From: Borreliella garinii
GTDB lineage: Bacteria; Spirochaetota; Spirochaetia; Borreliales; Borreliaceae
Assembly (NCBI RefSeq): GCF_001922545.1
Contig: NZ_CP018744.1
Location: 620,001-684,000 of the forward strand
Direction of reading: 5' to 3'
DNA length: 64,000 nucleotides
The notes beneath the pieces were generated by a model that made no database searches, was not told where the DNA came from, and saw only the letters and a list, made by a program, of their open reading frames with translations. Both the position numbers and the translations under genes were made by a program. Positions 39,846-49,240 of this stretch are shown here, one piece after another (position 1 is the first letter of the stretch; every line of letters starts with the position of its first letter).

Positions 39846-40610
39846 TTAGCCTTTATTGTTTTTTAGTGTAAATTCGTAAATTGTAGCGCCTAAAATTGCT
39901 CCAATTATTGGCCCGATTATTGGCACAATAAATATGCTTAGGTTATTAAAGCCGTGATTTTTAAATCCAGCAAATAAGAGTAAAATTCTTGGTCCCAGAT
40001 CTCTTGCAGGATTAATAGCATAGCCGTTCATTCCTCCAAAACTTATTCCTATTGCCAAAACCACCGCTCCTATAATAAATGGAATAAATGGATTATCATC
40101 GTGTTTTTTTACAAAATCTCCAACAACAGAAATTAAAAACATTAGCAAAAAGGTTCCAAAAACTTGATCAATAAATCCAGGCAAAAATCCAGAAACAGCA
40201 GGGAAAGTCGCCATTATACCTTGAGTATTTTCTAGACCAGGATCTATTTCTATCCATTTAGGATAAAATACAACAAGTGTCATTAATGCACCTGTAAATG
40301 CTCCTAATATTTGAGCTATAATGTAATGTAAAAGTTTTGAAACGGGAAATTTTCCAGTACTTGCTAATCCTATGCTAACAGCTGGGTTTAAGTGTGCTCC
40401 ACTAATTCTTGCTGATGTATAAATACCAAAAGTTACACCTAGTCCCCATCCAAATACTATATTTGTATATCCCCCTTTTATTATTTCTCCTGTTATTTCA
40501 GGACTTGAGGGAAATAATACTGTCATTGCAACAGACCCAGTTCCTAGAGCTAATAGGATAAATGTTCCCAAAAATTCCGATATGAATTCTTGAAGTTTCG
40601 TATAATTCAT
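39846..40610 (-). CDS. glpF: Glycerol uptake facilitator (aquaglyceroporin)
   Basis: Six-helix channel of 254 residues for glycerol entry. The two pore motifs are HLNPAVSIGLA in the first half and YAINPARDLGPR in the second. The Asp after the second NPAR is typical of glycerol channels rather than water-only aquaporins. AAGGAG lies 7 bases before ATG. First gene of the glp operon; the upstream leader and promoter are listed separately. In Lyme Borrelia the operon is known to be induced in the tick and by c-di-GMP signalling. Confidence 0.98.
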   Translation of the reverse strand: MNYTKLQEFISEFLGTFILLALGTGSVAMTVLFPSSPEITGEIIKGGYTNIVFGWGLGVTFGIYTSARISGAHLNPAVSIGLASTGKFPVSKLLHYIIAQILGAFTGALMTLVVFYPKWIEIDPGLENTQGIMATFPAVSGFLPGFIDQVFGTFLLMFLISVVGDFVKKHDDNPFIPFIIGAVVLAIGISFGGMNGYAINPARDLGPRILLLFAGFKNHGFNNLSIFIVPIIGPIIGAILGATIYEFTLKNNKG

Positions 40611-40809
40611 ATTTTATCTCCTTATTTTTACAATAATTTTATTTTTTATTAAAAAGTTTTAATTTTCAATTTTTGAATCTTAATATATTAAATTTTTTAA
40701 TCAAATTTTGCTGTTTTTTATACAATAGCTAGATTTTTTATATTTTAGCTTATTCTTTCCAAATATAATTAATATTTTTAATTATAGCTTTATAATATTT
40801 ATATTTAAT

Positions 40810-40838
40810 ATATTATTTTTAATTAAGATTAATGTCAA
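40810..40838 (-). promoter_or_regulatory. Sigma-70 promoter of the glp operon
   Basis: On the minus strand a perfect -35 TTGACA (40833-40838) and -10 TAATAT (40810-40815) are separated by 17 bases. Start would fall near 40803, giving a leader of about 193 bases to the glpF ATG. This agrees with the long glp leader of roughly 195 bases that I recall being reported for strain B31. Confidence 0.85.
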
Positions 40839-40869
40839 TAATTTAAAAATTTTAATTTTTAAATTATTG
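40836..40869. promoter_or_regulatory. 14-base perfect palindrome overlapping the glp -35 box
   Basis: The arms caataatttaaaaa (40836-40849) and tttttaaattattg (40856-40869) are perfect complements around a six-base centre. Three bases are shared with the -35 box, so a bound regulator could block or assist polymerase. The glp operon is known to be controlled by BadR and by c-di-GMP; whether this is their site is inference. Confidence 0.55.
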
Positions 40870-41014
40870 ATTTCTTTCTCCAAATTTGTTTAAGGATTTT
40901 TTATTTTATATTAAAATTTTTACATTGGATTTTTTTGATTAATTGAGTTTTTGTTTTAGCAATTCTTTTTTATTAGCTTATATATTAATTGTTTAAGTTA
41001 TTTTGGAGGTAGAC

Positions 41015-41620
41015 TTGGTGATTGTAATAGAAGGTTTAATTGGGGTAGGAAAAACTACTCTTGGAAATATTTTATCAAATGAATTGAAAGTTCCTTTTTA
41101 CAGTGAACTTAATAATGATTTTACTTTGGCTGTATTAGATAAATTTTATAGGGATAAATCCAGATGGGCATTCCCAGTTCAAATTAATTTTCTTAATGAG
41201 AGGTTTAAGCTAATAAAAGGTGTGTTTAGAACAAAAGGGGGTATACTTGACAGATCTATTTATGGTGATTGTGTGTTTGCGTCTCTTTTAAATTGCGATG
41301 GGCATATTTCTGATGAGGAGTATAAAATATATATTGATCTTCTTGATAATATGCTTGAACATTCTCAGCGTCCAAGTTTACTTATTTATCTTGATTGTAG
41401 TATTGATGAGGTTGAGCGTAGGATTAAAAATAGAAATAGAAGCTTTGAAATGAATATTCCTAGAGATTATCTTGAGGGTCTTAATAGGAAATATTTGAAG
41501 TGGTATAATGAATACAGCTTGTCTTCAAAGATAAAATTTTCTTACGATGATATAAATATTTTTAATGAAGAAGATAAGAATAAAGTGATTTCTTTAATTA
41601 GAGATAAACTTGTATTATAA
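41015..41620 (+). CDS. Deoxynucleoside kinase
   Basis: Salvage kinase of about 201 residues that phosphorylates deoxyadenosine/deoxyguanosine-type nucleosides. It has the P-loop GLIGVGKTTL, the family DRS motif in LDRSIYGDCVFASL, and a lid region with YLDCSIDEVERRIKNRNR. Borrelia cannot make purines de novo, so salvage matters. A GGAGG at 41005-41009 is 5 bases before TTG 41015 and 8 before GTG 41018, and either may be the start. The in-frame TTG at 41003 overlaps that site and is unlikely. Recalled tag BB0239. Confidence 0.93.
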   Translation: MVIVIEGLIGVGKTTLGNILSNELKVPFYSELNNDFTLAVLDKFYRDKSRWAFPVQINFLNERFKLIKGVFRTKGGILDRSIYGDCVFASLLNCDGHISDEEYKIYIDLLDNMLEHSQRPSLLIYLDCSIDEVERRIKNRNRSFEMNIPRDYLEGLNRKYLKWYNEYSLSSKIKFSYDDINIFNEEDKNKVISLIRDKLVL

Positions 41621-41679
41621 TTACTTGTAGTAGATTGACATTCTTTTATTTTAAAGGTTGAGTGTTAATGGAGGTTCTT

Positions 41680-42450
41680 ATGGGGAGATTATTTCTTCTG
41701 TATTTTTTATGCTCTTTTGTTTTTTTAAATTTATTTGCTCAAGGTAGTTCTTCTTATGCTGATAAGCAAAAAGAGCTTGCTATTTTTTATTATGAGGTTG
41801 GTCAAAGGTATATAAATGTTGGCAAAATTAAAAAGGGAAAGCTATTTCAAGCAAAAGCTTTAAAGTTTTATCCAGATTTGAAAAAGGGAGTTGATATCAA
41901 GCTTGCAGTTAAAGAGCTTGATGCTAGGATTAAAGATGATAATTCCAAGGTGGTTATGCTTGAGGATGTTAAGCTTGAGGAGATACCAGGAATAGTGCAC
42001 GAAAAAATAGAAATCAATGATTTTACAAATGCTCCTAAAATAGAATATCTTGCTGAAAGAGAAAGAAGCAAAAATCAAGATAAAATTATTAAGTTTCAAT
42101 TTGGAAAGTTTGCAAGAGCTTTAATTTCTCAGAAATTTGATTTGTTTAACTCTGTTATTGCAGATAAAGTTGATGTTATGGGTCAATTTGAATCAAAAGA
42201 TGATTTTATATCAGCTTTATCAAGAGCTTCATCTAAGGTTGATGCAGATGAGTTAGAGTATTTATCAGTTGATGATTATTACGATTTAAAGTCTTTGAAA
42301 ATTTCAAAATCCAATGATACTGCTTTTGCTGTTAATGTGAATACCAAGAAAAATGATGTTACTAAAAATTTTCCATTTTGGAAAGAGCATCAGACTTTGA
42401 TTTTTACCAAAGAGGATGATAATAATTGGTTTTTATCTTCAATAAAGTGA
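41680..42450 (+). CDS. Exported protein with TPR-like N-terminus (BB0238-type)
   Basis: A 256-residue exported protein. A signal peptide is visible at residues 1-22 (hydrophobic core, then FAQGSSS). A TPR-like helical pair follows ([30 protein letters not shown]). The C-terminal 110 residues have an SnoaL/NTF2-like pattern ([21 protein letters not shown], then a strand-rich end). ATG 41680 has GGAGG 5 bases upstream; GTG 41662 and ATG 41668 are in-frame alternatives. From memory BB0238 binds and stabilises BB0323 and is needed for infectivity. Its last 61 bases overlap the convergent lnt gene. Confidence 0.88.
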   Translation: MGRLFLLYFLCSFVFLNLFAQGSSSYADKQKELAIFYYEVGQRYINVGKIKKGKLFQAKALKFYPDLKKGVDIKLAVKELDARIKDDNSKVVMLEDVKLEEIPGIVHEKIEINDFTNAPKIEYLAERERSKNQDKIIKFQFGKFARALISQKFDLFNSVIADKVDVMGQFESKDDFISALSRASSKVDADELEYLSVDDYYDLKSLKISKSNDTAFAVNVNTKKNDVTKNFPFWKEHQTLIFTKEDDNNWFLSSIK

Positions 42451-43955
42451 AATCTTAGCGTTATAATTAAAAACATTATCATTAATATATGTATAAACGA
42501 GTCTCCAATTTTTTCATAGATAGTTGTAAATGTTGGGGACAGTTTTACAGTTGATAATAAGTAGCCTTTTTTAAAAGTTTCTAATCTTTTAATGCTTTCT
42601 CCGTATTCATTGATTATTGCAGTAATTCCTGAATTTGTAGCTCTAATGGTTTTGATTCCATTTTCAATACTTCTAAATTTAGCCACAACAAAGTGTTGCC
42701 ATTCTGCCGAATTTGTTTTTGACCAAGAATCGTTTGAAAAATTTAGCAATGTATTAGCGCCTTGGATTTTATAAAACCTTGAAAGTTCTGGAAATGCATC
42801 GTCATAACATATTAATGGAGCAAATTTAAATTTTTTCAGTTTTAATATTTCAATTTTATTTCCTTCAAGCTGTCCCAAGATTCTAAAATTTTTTTTAAAA
42901 AATTTTCTTACAAATTCATATTCGTAAAATGGAATTTTTTCTGCAAAAGGGACTAAGAATATTTTGGAGTATATGTTTGCAATGTTGAGGTCTGGCTCTA
43001 TCATATAAATAGAGTTTTGTTGAATTCCTATAGTTTTATCGACATTTGAGGGAGCTCCAATAGCAAATGGGATTTTTCTTTCTTTTATAAAATTTTTCAG
43101 TTCATTATGTAGGTCATAGTTTTTAAAGTATTGGTCTTCTTCGCTAAAAGGGTAGGTTAATACCCCTTCGCTCCAGACCACAAATTCTATTTCTGGATTT
43201 TCTTTTAAGGCTTGTTCTGTAATTGTAATAGAATCTCTTATTCCTTTTTTATCATTTCCAGGCAACCATGGGTCAGTGTTGAGCTGAATAGCTGCAATGT
43301 TTAGGCTATCTATTTCTTTTGCTAATAAGTTTTTTAGTTCTATTTTTTTAAGCATTCCGTAAGTAAAAGATGTTGTTATTAGCAATATTGGAAATATTGT
43401 GTTTAGCAAATTTGTTTTGTTTTTATGGATTAAAAAGTCCGCAATTCCTGAGTTTAAAAAGTAGACTGCAAATGATACAAAAAATACACCAAAAATGTCT
43501 GCTACTTGAATTAAATCGTTGAAGTTATTTACGGTGAAAGCCGCAAGTCCCCAGGGATATGCTAAAAATCCAATTGATCTTGAATAATCATAAAATGTAA
43601 AAAGCATTGTTATTACTATTGTCTTATTTTTAAAGCTTTTTAAAGAGTAATAAAGACAATAACCCAAAATTAATGAATATGGAATATATCCTATTATTAC
43701 TCCTATGAATGTAATCCATCCAAATGCATGAAAAAATCCAAGCCAAAAATTTTGCAAGCTATTGGCTATTATAAAGTAAAATACTGTTAATCTTATTAAT
43801 GTTTTTTTATCTTCTAGTTTGTTTAAGGCTATAAAAAGCGGTACATAAGCAACAAATCCTAGGATTGAATATCCGGTTTCTTTAATTTCATTTGGAATTG
43901 CAAGTGTTGTAAGAATTCCTGAAAATGCGGCTAGGCAAAAACATCTAGTTTTCAT
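42390..43955 (-). CDS. lnt: Apolipoprotein N-acyltransferase
   Basis: Inner-membrane enzyme of 521 residues that adds the third acyl chain to lipoproteins, important in a lipoprotein-rich spirochaete. The N-terminal third has about six membrane helices, followed by a carbon-nitrogen hydrolase domain and a last membrane helix. The catalytic triad is visible: Glu in [12 protein letters not shown], Lys in [14 protein letters not shown] and Cys in [18 protein letters not shown] precedes ATG. The 3' end runs 61 bases into the opposite BB0238-type gene, so the last about 20 residues are encoded antisense to it. Confidence 0.95.
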   Translation of the reverse strand: MKTRCFCLAAFSGILTTLAIPNEIKETGYSILGFVAYVPLFIALNKLEDKKTLIRLTVFYFIIANSLQNFWLGFFHAFGWITFIGVIIGYIPYSLILGYCLYYSLKSFKNKTIVITMLFTFYDYSRSIGFLAYPWGLAAFTVNNFNDLIQVADIFGVFFVSFAVYFLNSGIADFLIHKNKTNLLNTIFPILLITTSFTYGMLKKIELKNLLAKEIDSLNIAAIQLNTDPWLPGNDKKGIRDSITITEQALKENPEIEFVVWSEGVLTYPFSEEDQYFKNYDLHNELKNFIKERKIPFAIGAPSNVDKTIGIQQNSIYMIEPDLNIANIYSKIFLVPFAEKIPFYEYEFVRKFFKKNFRILGQLEGNKIEILKLKKFKFAPLICYDDAFPELSRFYKIQGANTLLNFSNDSWSKTNSAEWQHFVVAKFRSIENGIKTIRATNSGITAIINEYGESIKRLETFKKGYLLSTVKLSPTFTTIYEKIGDSFIHILMIMFLIITLRFHFIEDKNQLLSSSLVKIKV

Positions 43956-44101
43956 TTTTCCTCTTTTTTACTATTATTAGTAACATAATGATGTAGTATA
44001 TTAAACATTATCATTAATAATTTTATATGATAGCATTAATTTTTTTGTATTATTTTTGGAAAAATTATGCTTATAATAGGTCTTTAAAGAGTAAGGGGAT
44101 T

Positions 44102-46108
44102 ATGTTAATTTTTGGTTTTATTGGTTTGTTTTTTTTAAATCTTTTTAGTTTGCATGCTCAAGGAATAGTTACCAATAAAGATGCTCAAGAAGAGTTTAAA
44201 TGGGCTCTTAATTCCTATAATAATGGAATTTATGATGATGCTCTTTTGTCTTTTAAAAAAATTTTAAGCTTTGATCCTAATAACCTTGATTATCATTTTT
44301 GGACTGGTAATGTTTATTATAGACTTGGTTATGTTGAAGAGGCTTTAATGGAATGGAGAAATTTAAAAGATCAAGGTTATAAGGTCTCTTACCTTAGGCA
44401 TTTGATTTCTACTATTGAGCAAAGGAGAGGTATTTTTTCAAATTACGAACTTAATTTTAAAAAACTTGTAAAAGTTGCTTCCCTTGATAATTCTATTTAT
44501 AAAAGACCACACGGGTATCAGATTACATCTTTGAGGGCTGATAAGTATGGTGGATATTATGCTGCTAACTTTGTAGGTAATGAAATATTGTATTTTGATG
44601 TTAATAATAATGTTAATGCTTTAGTTAAGGATGGATTTAGTTATTTAAAATCACCTTATGATGTTGTTGAAGCTAATAATTTACTTTATGTGACTCTTTA
44701 TTCAAGTGATGAAATTGGCGTTTACGACAAAGTTCTTGGCGTTAAAAAGAGATCTATTGGAAAAAAAGGCACAAAAGATGGCGAATTGCTTGCTCCTCAG
44801 TATATGGCCATTGATAAGAGAAACTATATTTATGTAAGCGAGTGGGGTAATAAAAGAGTGAGTAAATTTGGACTTGAGGGTGATTTTATTCTTCATTTTG
44901 GTTATAGAACTTCGGGTTACAAGGGGCTTTTAGGTCCTACAGGTATTACTTACTTGAATGAAAACATTTATGTTGCAGATTCTTTGAGAAACACTATTGA
45001 AGTTTTTGATACTAGTGGCAATCATTTGTATTCAGTTTTTACTTCTATTGAAGGAATAGAGGGTCTTAGCAGTGATTCTGCTGGCAACAATATTATAATA
45101 TCTTCAAAAGATGGTGTTTATAAATACAATATTGCTAAAAAAACAATTACAAAAATTTTAAAAGCAGATAAAGTAAATTCTAAAATTTCTTCATCTATTT
45201 TGGATGCCAATAATCAGATGATTGTATCGGATTTTAATAATGCCAATGTTTCAGTTTACAAGAGTGATTCAAGCCTTTATGACAGTTTAAATGTTGACGT
45301 TAGGAGAATAGTTAGACTTGGTGGACCTAAAATTTACGTTGAGCTTAATGTTAGCAGTAAAAGCGGATTACCAGTTGTTGGACTTAAAAGTGAAAATTTT
45401 TCAATTGCAAATGAAAATTATTACATTGTAAATCCCAAAGTGGCTTACAATGTAAATGCTTCAAAAGACATTAATATAGCGGTTGTTTTTGATAAATCTT
45501 CTTATATGAAAAATTATGATCTAGATCAAATAGTAGGTCTAAATGCTTTAATAGAATCGTCAAAAAATAAAAACTTTAGTTTTATAAATGCAACAAGTGT
45601 GCCTATTATAGATAATATTGAAAGTTTGACAAGTAGCATTAAAAACACAAGTTCTCTTGGTCCTTATAGTACAGATCCTGTAAAAACAGATGTTAGTTTG
45701 AAGCTAGCAGGTTCCGGGCTTATGTCAAAAAGCTCAAGAAGGGCAGTAGTTTATTTTAGTGGCGGTGTTTTAAATCATAAAGCTTTTGAAAAGTACTCTT
45801 TAGATACAATAGTAAGCTACTATAAAAATAATGATATAAGGTTTTACTTGATATTATTTGGCAACGATCCTGTTAATAGTAAGCTTGAGTATTTAGTTAA
45901 TGAAACAGGTGGAGCTATAATTCCTTTTTCATCTTATGAAGGAGTATCCAAAGTTTATGATTTAATTTTAGAACAAAAAACAGGTACTTATTTGCTAGAA
46001 TATTATTATCCAGGCCCCCAAGAGCCTAATAAATATTTCAATTTATCTGTTGAAGCAAATATAAATCAACAAACAGGAAGAGGAGAGTTTGCATATTTTA
46101 TTAATTAG
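44102..46108 (+). CDS. TPR / NHL-propeller / vWA-like exported protein
   Basis: A 668-residue exported protein. A signal peptide is followed by one or two TPR units (AQEEFKWALNSYNNGIYDDALLSFKKIL), then a six-bladed NHL-like propeller (about 125-400; for example GTKDGELLAPQYMAIDKRNYIYVSEWGNKRVSKF). A C-terminal von Willebrand A-like domain follows (about 440-640). Its metal site reads DKSSY instead of DxSxS, so metal binding is doubtful. I chose ATG 44102 with AAGGGG upstream. A TATAAT at 44072-44077 lies downstream of the more distal in-frame ATG 44027, which would therefore not be in the mRNA. Recalled tag BB0236, linked in memory to the flagellar collar. Confidence 0.87.
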   Translation: MLIFGFIGLFFLNLFSLHAQGIVTNKDAQEEFKWALNSYNNGIYDDALLSFKKILSFDPNNLDYHFWTGNVYYRLGYVEEALMEWRNLKDQGYKVSYLRHLISTIEQRRGIFSNYELNFKKLVKVASLDNSIYKRPHGYQITSLRADKYGGYYAANFVGNEILYFDVNNNVNALVKDGFSYLKSPYDVVEANNLLYVTLYSSDEIGVYDKVLGVKKRSIGKKGTKDGELLAPQYMAIDKRNYIYVSEWGNKRVSKFGLEGDFILHFGYRTSGYKGLLGPTGITYLNENIYVADSLRNTIEVFDTSGNHLYSVFTSIEGIEGLSSDSAGNNIIISSKDGVYKYNIAKKTITKILKADKVNSKISSSILDANNQMIVSDFNNANVSVYKSDSSLYDSLNVDVRRIVRLGGPKIYVELNVSSKSGLPVVGLKSENFSIANENYYIVNPKVAYNVNASKDINIAVVFDKSSYMKNYDLDQIVGLNALIESSKNKNFSFINATSVPIIDNIESLTSSIKNTSSLGPYSTDPVKTDVSLKLAGSGLMSKSSRRAVVYFSGGVLNHKAFEKYSLDTIVSYYKNNDIRFYLILFGNDPVNSKLEYLVNETGGAIIPFSSYEGVSKVYDLILEQKTGTYLLEYYYPGPQEPNKYFNLSVEANINQQTGRGEFAYFIN

Positions 46109-46137
46109 ATTGTTTTTTGATTTTAGGGGCTTGAACT

Positions 46138-47244
46138 ATGAAACTTAATGCGGGGATTGTTGGACTTCCCAATGTGGGTAAATCTACTTTATTTTCATCG
46201 TTGACATCATCCAAGGTTGAGATTGCGAATTATCCTTTTTGTACTATTGAGCCAAATGTAGGAATAGTAGAAATTCCTGATGAAAGGCTTTTGAAAATCT
46301 CAGAGTGCATTGTTCCACAGAAAATTATTCCTGCTGTTATGGAATTTGTGGATATTGCGGGTCTTGTTAAGGGAGCATCAACAGGGGAAGGGCTTGGTAA
46401 TAAATTTTTGGCTAATATTCGAGAAGTTTCTCTTATTGTTCATGTTGTAAGATGTTTTGAAGAAAAAAAGGTTATTCATATTAATGATGATATTAATCCT
46501 GAAAAAGATATAACTACAATCAATGTTGAGCTTTGTCTATCAGATCTTGAGACTGTTCAAAAAAGCCTTCAAAAACAAGAAAAAAATGTTAAAAGCACCG
46601 ATAAAAAAATTAGCGAATCCTCTAAGGCAATTGTTTCAATGTTAAAAAGACTTGAAGATCATTTAAGCAATATGAATCCTGCTATTGAGTTTAAATTTGA
46701 TGATTTTGAATACAGCTTTATTAGATCATTAAATCTTTTGACTTTTAAAAAAGTTTTGTATGTTTGTAATGTTGATGAAAATTCACTTAGTGGTAATAAA
46801 TATACAGATATTGTAAAAAATATTGCCTTAAAAGAAGGGAATGATTTTTTAATCTTGTGTGCCAAAATTGAAGCCGAGCTTGTTGAAATAAAGGATATAT
46901 CTTATAAAAATGAAATGTTAGAATCATTTGGAATAAATGATAGCGGCCTTAGTAATTTAATTAAAAAAGCCTATTATACTTTAGGACTTAGAACCTATTT
47001 TACAGCAGGTTTACAAGAAGTTAGAGCTTGGACATTCAAACAGGGCATAAAAGCCCCTAAAGCTGCTGGAATAATTCATAGTGATTTTGAAAGGGGTTTT
47101 ATTAAAGCAGAAGTTTATTCTTGTGAAGATTTGTTTAAATTTCAAAGTGCTCAAAAGCTAAAAGAGAAGGGACTTATTAGGATTGAAGGCAAAGAATATC
47201 TGGTAAGAGATGGAGATGTAATCTTTTTTAAATTTAATGTTTAG
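46138..47244 (+). CDS. ychF: Ribosome-associated ATPase YchF (OLA1 family)
   Basis: Obg-family P-loop ATPase of 368 residues that binds ribosomes and acts in stress responses. Motifs are GLPNVGKSTLFSSL (G1), DIAGLVKGASTGEGLGNKFL (G3), CNVDE in the base-recognition position, where YchF has NxxE rather than NKxD, and a C-terminal TGS domain (QEVRAWTFKQGIKAPKAAGIIHSDF). The length is normal. It is followed 14 bases later by a membrane protein gene. Confidence 0.97.
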   Translation: MKLNAGIVGLPNVGKSTLFSSLTSSKVEIANYPFCTIEPNVGIVEIPDERLLKISECIVPQKIIPAVMEFVDIAGLVKGASTGEGLGNKFLANIREVSLIVHVVRCFEEKKVIHINDDINPEKDITTINVELCLSDLETVQKSLQKQEKNVKSTDKKISESSKAIVSMLKRLEDHLSNMNPAIEFKFDDFEYSFIRSLNLLTFKKVLYVCNVDENSLSGNKYTDIVKNIALKEGNDFLILCAKIEAELVEIKDISYKNEMLESFGINDSGLSNLIKKAYYTLGLRTYFTAGLQEVRAWTFKQGIKAPKAAGIIHSDFERGFIKAEVYSCEDLFKFQSAQKLKEKGLIRIEGKEYLVRDGDVIFFKFNV

Positions 47245-47258
47245 ATTTATTTTATATT

Positions 47259-48086
47259 ATGGGTAATTTATTTTTCAATAATATAAGATTAATCAGTTTG
47301 TTTGTTTTTAATATTGCGATTTGTTTTTTTTATTTGTTTTTTTATGATAAAAGTTTTTTTTACTTTGTTCTGGCGCTTCTTTTAGTAAATTTTTTTTTAA
47401 TTCTTTTTTATTTAAAATATTTTTGTTCTATCTCTTTTAAGGGCCCCAGGATTTATTATAAGGGCATTTTCTTAGGCTATGATTTTTATTTTGATGACAT
47501 TATTTCTTTTGAAAAAAGATTGTCAGACAATGTTTTGATTTTGAAATTAAAAAATAAAAAAAAAATTAAGATTTGTTTTTTAATAGGCAATGGTTCTAGT
47601 GAATTATTCAAAGAGCTTAAATTTAAAAGAAAAGATTTATTTATCCCAAAATTGGAAAATTTTCCAATACGATATTATTTATCTTATTCTTATCTTTTCA
47701 TGTTTTTAGCTCGCATTATGATTAGTTTATTTGTTTATTATATTTCATTAAGCAATATATTTATTTTTTTATTTATTTGTTTTATTGACATTAAAGTTTT
47801 GTTAGGTGATTTTTCAGTTATTAGCAATATAGTATTGTTTTATGAATTTAGGAAAGATTCAATTTATGAAAGGAAAATCTTTAAAAGTGAAATTTATTTT
47901 TATGAATTTTTTGAAAAAATTTTTATTTCTAGGGAATTTGAATTTAACAATAACAATTATTTATGCTTTTCCTATAAAGGGAATCATCCAACAAAAAAGG
48001 TATATATTTTGAATAAAAAAATTGCTTATTCCATGCAAAAGGTTTTTGAATATGTTAATCAAAACTATCATGCTGAATTAACTTAA
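47259..48086 (+). CDS. Membrane protein with possible PH-like segment, function unknown
   Basis: A 275-residue Phe/Tyr/Lys-rich protein with two pairs of membrane helices (about 10-30, 33-53, then 147-190). The first loop (GPRIYYKGIFLGYDFYFDDIISFEKR, then LILKLKNKKKIKICFL) resembles a bacterial PH-like strand set, and the C-terminus has a similar segment ending in NKKIAYSMQKVFEYV. No family could be named with confidence. It sits between ychF and the rpsT-hbb operon. Recalled tag BB0234. Confidence 0.75.
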   Translation: MGNLFFNNIRLISLFVFNIAICFFYLFFYDKSFFYFVLALLLVNFFLILFYLKYFCSISFKGPRIYYKGIFLGYDFYFDDIISFEKRLSDNVLILKLKNKKKIKICFLIGNGSSELFKELKFKRKDLFIPKLENFPIRYYLSYSYLFMFLARIMISLFVYYISLSNIFIFLFICFIDIKVLLGDFSVISNIVLFYEFRKDSIYERKIFKSEIYFYEFFEKIFISREFEFNNNNYLCFSYKGNHPTKKVYILNKKIAYSMQKVFEYVNQNYHAELT

Positions 48087-48093
48087 GCTTTGA

Positions 48094-48122
48094 TTGACTA
48101 TATTTAAATTAGTTGATATATT
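48094..48122 (+). promoter_or_regulatory. Sigma-70 promoter of the rpsT-hbb operon
   Basis: TTGACT (48094-48099) and TATATT (48117-48122) are 17 bases apart. Start would be near 48129, a leader of about 28 bases to the rpsT TTG. A short inverted repeat (ATTATT/AATAAT) lies in that leader. Confidence 0.75.
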
Positions 48123-48156
48123 AAAATTATTGTTTAATAATATTAAGGAGTATCAC

Positions 48157-48414
48157 TTGAGAAAAAATGCATCTGCATTGAAGCGCTCTCGTCAAAATTT
48201 AAAAAGAAAGATTAGAAATGTAAGCGTAAAAAGTGAATTAAAAACAATAGAAAAGCGCTGTATCAATATGATTAAAGCGGGCAGAAAAGACGAAGCTATT
48301 GAATTTTTTAAGTTTGTTGCAAAAAAACTAGACACTGCTGCTAGAAAGCGAATAATTCATAAAAATAAGGCTGCTAGAAAAAAATCTCGTTTAAATGTTT
48401 TGCTATTAAAGTAA
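48157..48414 (+). CDS. rpsT: 30S ribosomal protein bS20
   Basis: Primary-binding protein of the 30S subunit, 85 residues, basic and helical: RKNASALKRSRQNLKRKIRN at the start and AARKRIIHKNKAARKKSRL near the end. The start is TTG with AAGGAG 6 bases upstream. The reading frame open to 48094 would begin inside the promoter, so it is rejected. It is the first gene of a short operon with hbb and a bactofilin. Confidence 0.95.
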   Translation: MRKNASALKRSRQNLKRKIRNVSVKSELKTIEKRCINMIKAGRKDEAIEFFKFVAKKLDTAARKRIIHKNKAARKKSRLNVLLLK

Positions 48415-48426
48415 GGAAATTAGTTT

Positions 48427-48753
48427 ATGTCTTTTTCAAGAAGACCGAAGATTACTAAATCAGATATTGTTGATCAAATATCTTTGAATATTAGAAATAA
48501 TAATCTAAAATTAGAAAAAAAATACATAAGACTCGTAATAGATGCTTTTTTTGAAGAGCTTAAAGGTAATCTTTGTTTAAATAATGTTATTGAGTTTAGA
48601 TCTTTTGGTACATTTGAAGTTAGAAAAAGAAAGGGGCGTTTAAATGCGCGTAATCCTCAAACAGGAGAATATGTTAAGGTTTTAGATCATCATGTTGCGT
48701 ATTTTCGTCCAGGCAAAGATTTGAAAGAGAGAGTGTGGGGTATTAAAGGTTAA
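48427..48753 (+). CDS. hbb: HU/IHF-like DNA-bending protein Hbb
   Basis: Nucleoid protein of 108 residues that bends DNA sharply; it is the HU-family protein of Borrelia, known as Hbb. It has the HU fold: [14 protein letters not shown], the central [12 protein letters not shown], the [22 protein letters not shown] beta-arm with the intercalating proline, and a [11 protein letters not shown] end. It follows rpsT by 12 bases and its stop is adjacent to the next start. A DNA-bending protein is expected to affect replication and transcription widely. Confidence 0.97.
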   Translation: MSFSRRPKITKSDIVDQISLNIRNNNLKLEKKYIRLVIDAFFEELKGNLCLNNVIEFRSFGTFEVRKRKGRLNARNPQTGEYVKVLDHHVAYFRPGKDLKERVWGIKG

Positions 48754-49161
48754 ATGCCGGTTAACATGGTAGATTCTTATAAATGGGATTGCAAGCTGGA
48801 TGCTAGTTTAACTTTTAGAGGAAAATTAAAATTTGAAGGAACTTTGTATCTCGATTCTTCTTTTGAGGGTGAAATATCTTCGAAAGGGGGTGTGCTTTTT
48901 ATTGGTAAAAACAGCAAGGTTATCACCAATGTGGTAATTTGTGATACATTAATAGTAGAAGGAATTTTGAAGGGCAATGTAAATGCCGCTAGTAAAGTTT
49001 ATTTAAATAGCGGTTGTAAAATATATGGGGATGTAAAGACAAAAAAAATATTTATTAATGATAACATAATTTTTGATGGTAAGTGTGAAATGATAAAGTC
49101 TAGTGAAATTGTAGATTTATTTTCTTTCACCGTTTCACAAATAAAAGATACTTTGCAATAA
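48754..49161 (+). CDS. Second bactofilin-like protein
   Basis: A 135-residue protein made of short Gly-rich strands typical of bactofilins: LTFRGKLKFEGTLYLDSSFEGEISSKGG, then GKNSKVITNVVICDTLIVEG and LKGNVNAASKVYLNSGCKIYGDVKTKKIFI. ATG 48754 directly follows the hbb stop, with AAAGG 4 bases upstream; ATG 48766 is an alternative. It differs from the larger bactofilin at 35334 by lacking the long tail. Co-transcription with hbb and rpsT is unusual for a cytoskeletal gene. Recalled tag BB0231. Confidence 0.85.
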   Translation: MPVNMVDSYKWDCKLDASLTFRGKLKFEGTLYLDSSFEGEISSKGGVLFIGKNSKVITNVVICDTLIVEGILKGNVNAASKVYLNSGCKIYGDVKTKKIFINDNIIFDGKCEMIKSSEIVDLFSFTVSQIKDTLQ

Positions 49162-49240
49162 GGTCGGTGTTTTTTATTAATTAATAATAAGTAGATTTTT
49201 ATAAAATCCTTTCTCAAAAATTTAATTCGTAGAGGAAAAT

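Larger units (their letters stand above)
40611..41014. other. 404-base AT-rich divergent intergenic region, glpF / deoxynucleoside kinase
   Basis: No open frame of note. On the minus strand it holds the glp promoter and operator-like palindrome (separate entries) and a leader of about 193 bases ending in AAGGAG. The leader contains a small hairpin (AATTAA/TTAATT) near its 5' end. On the plus side, only a GGAGG before the kinase start is convincing; no clear promoter for the kinase was found. Confidence 0.7.

Noticed and set aside
44027..44101. N-terminal extension of the TPR/propeller/vWA-like gene
   Set aside because: A -10 box lies within it and the signal peptide starts at ATG 44102.
48094..48156. 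Upstream extension of rpsT
   Set aside because: It would begin in the promoter -35 box and lacks S20 similarity; TTG 48157 has AAGGAG at the right distance.
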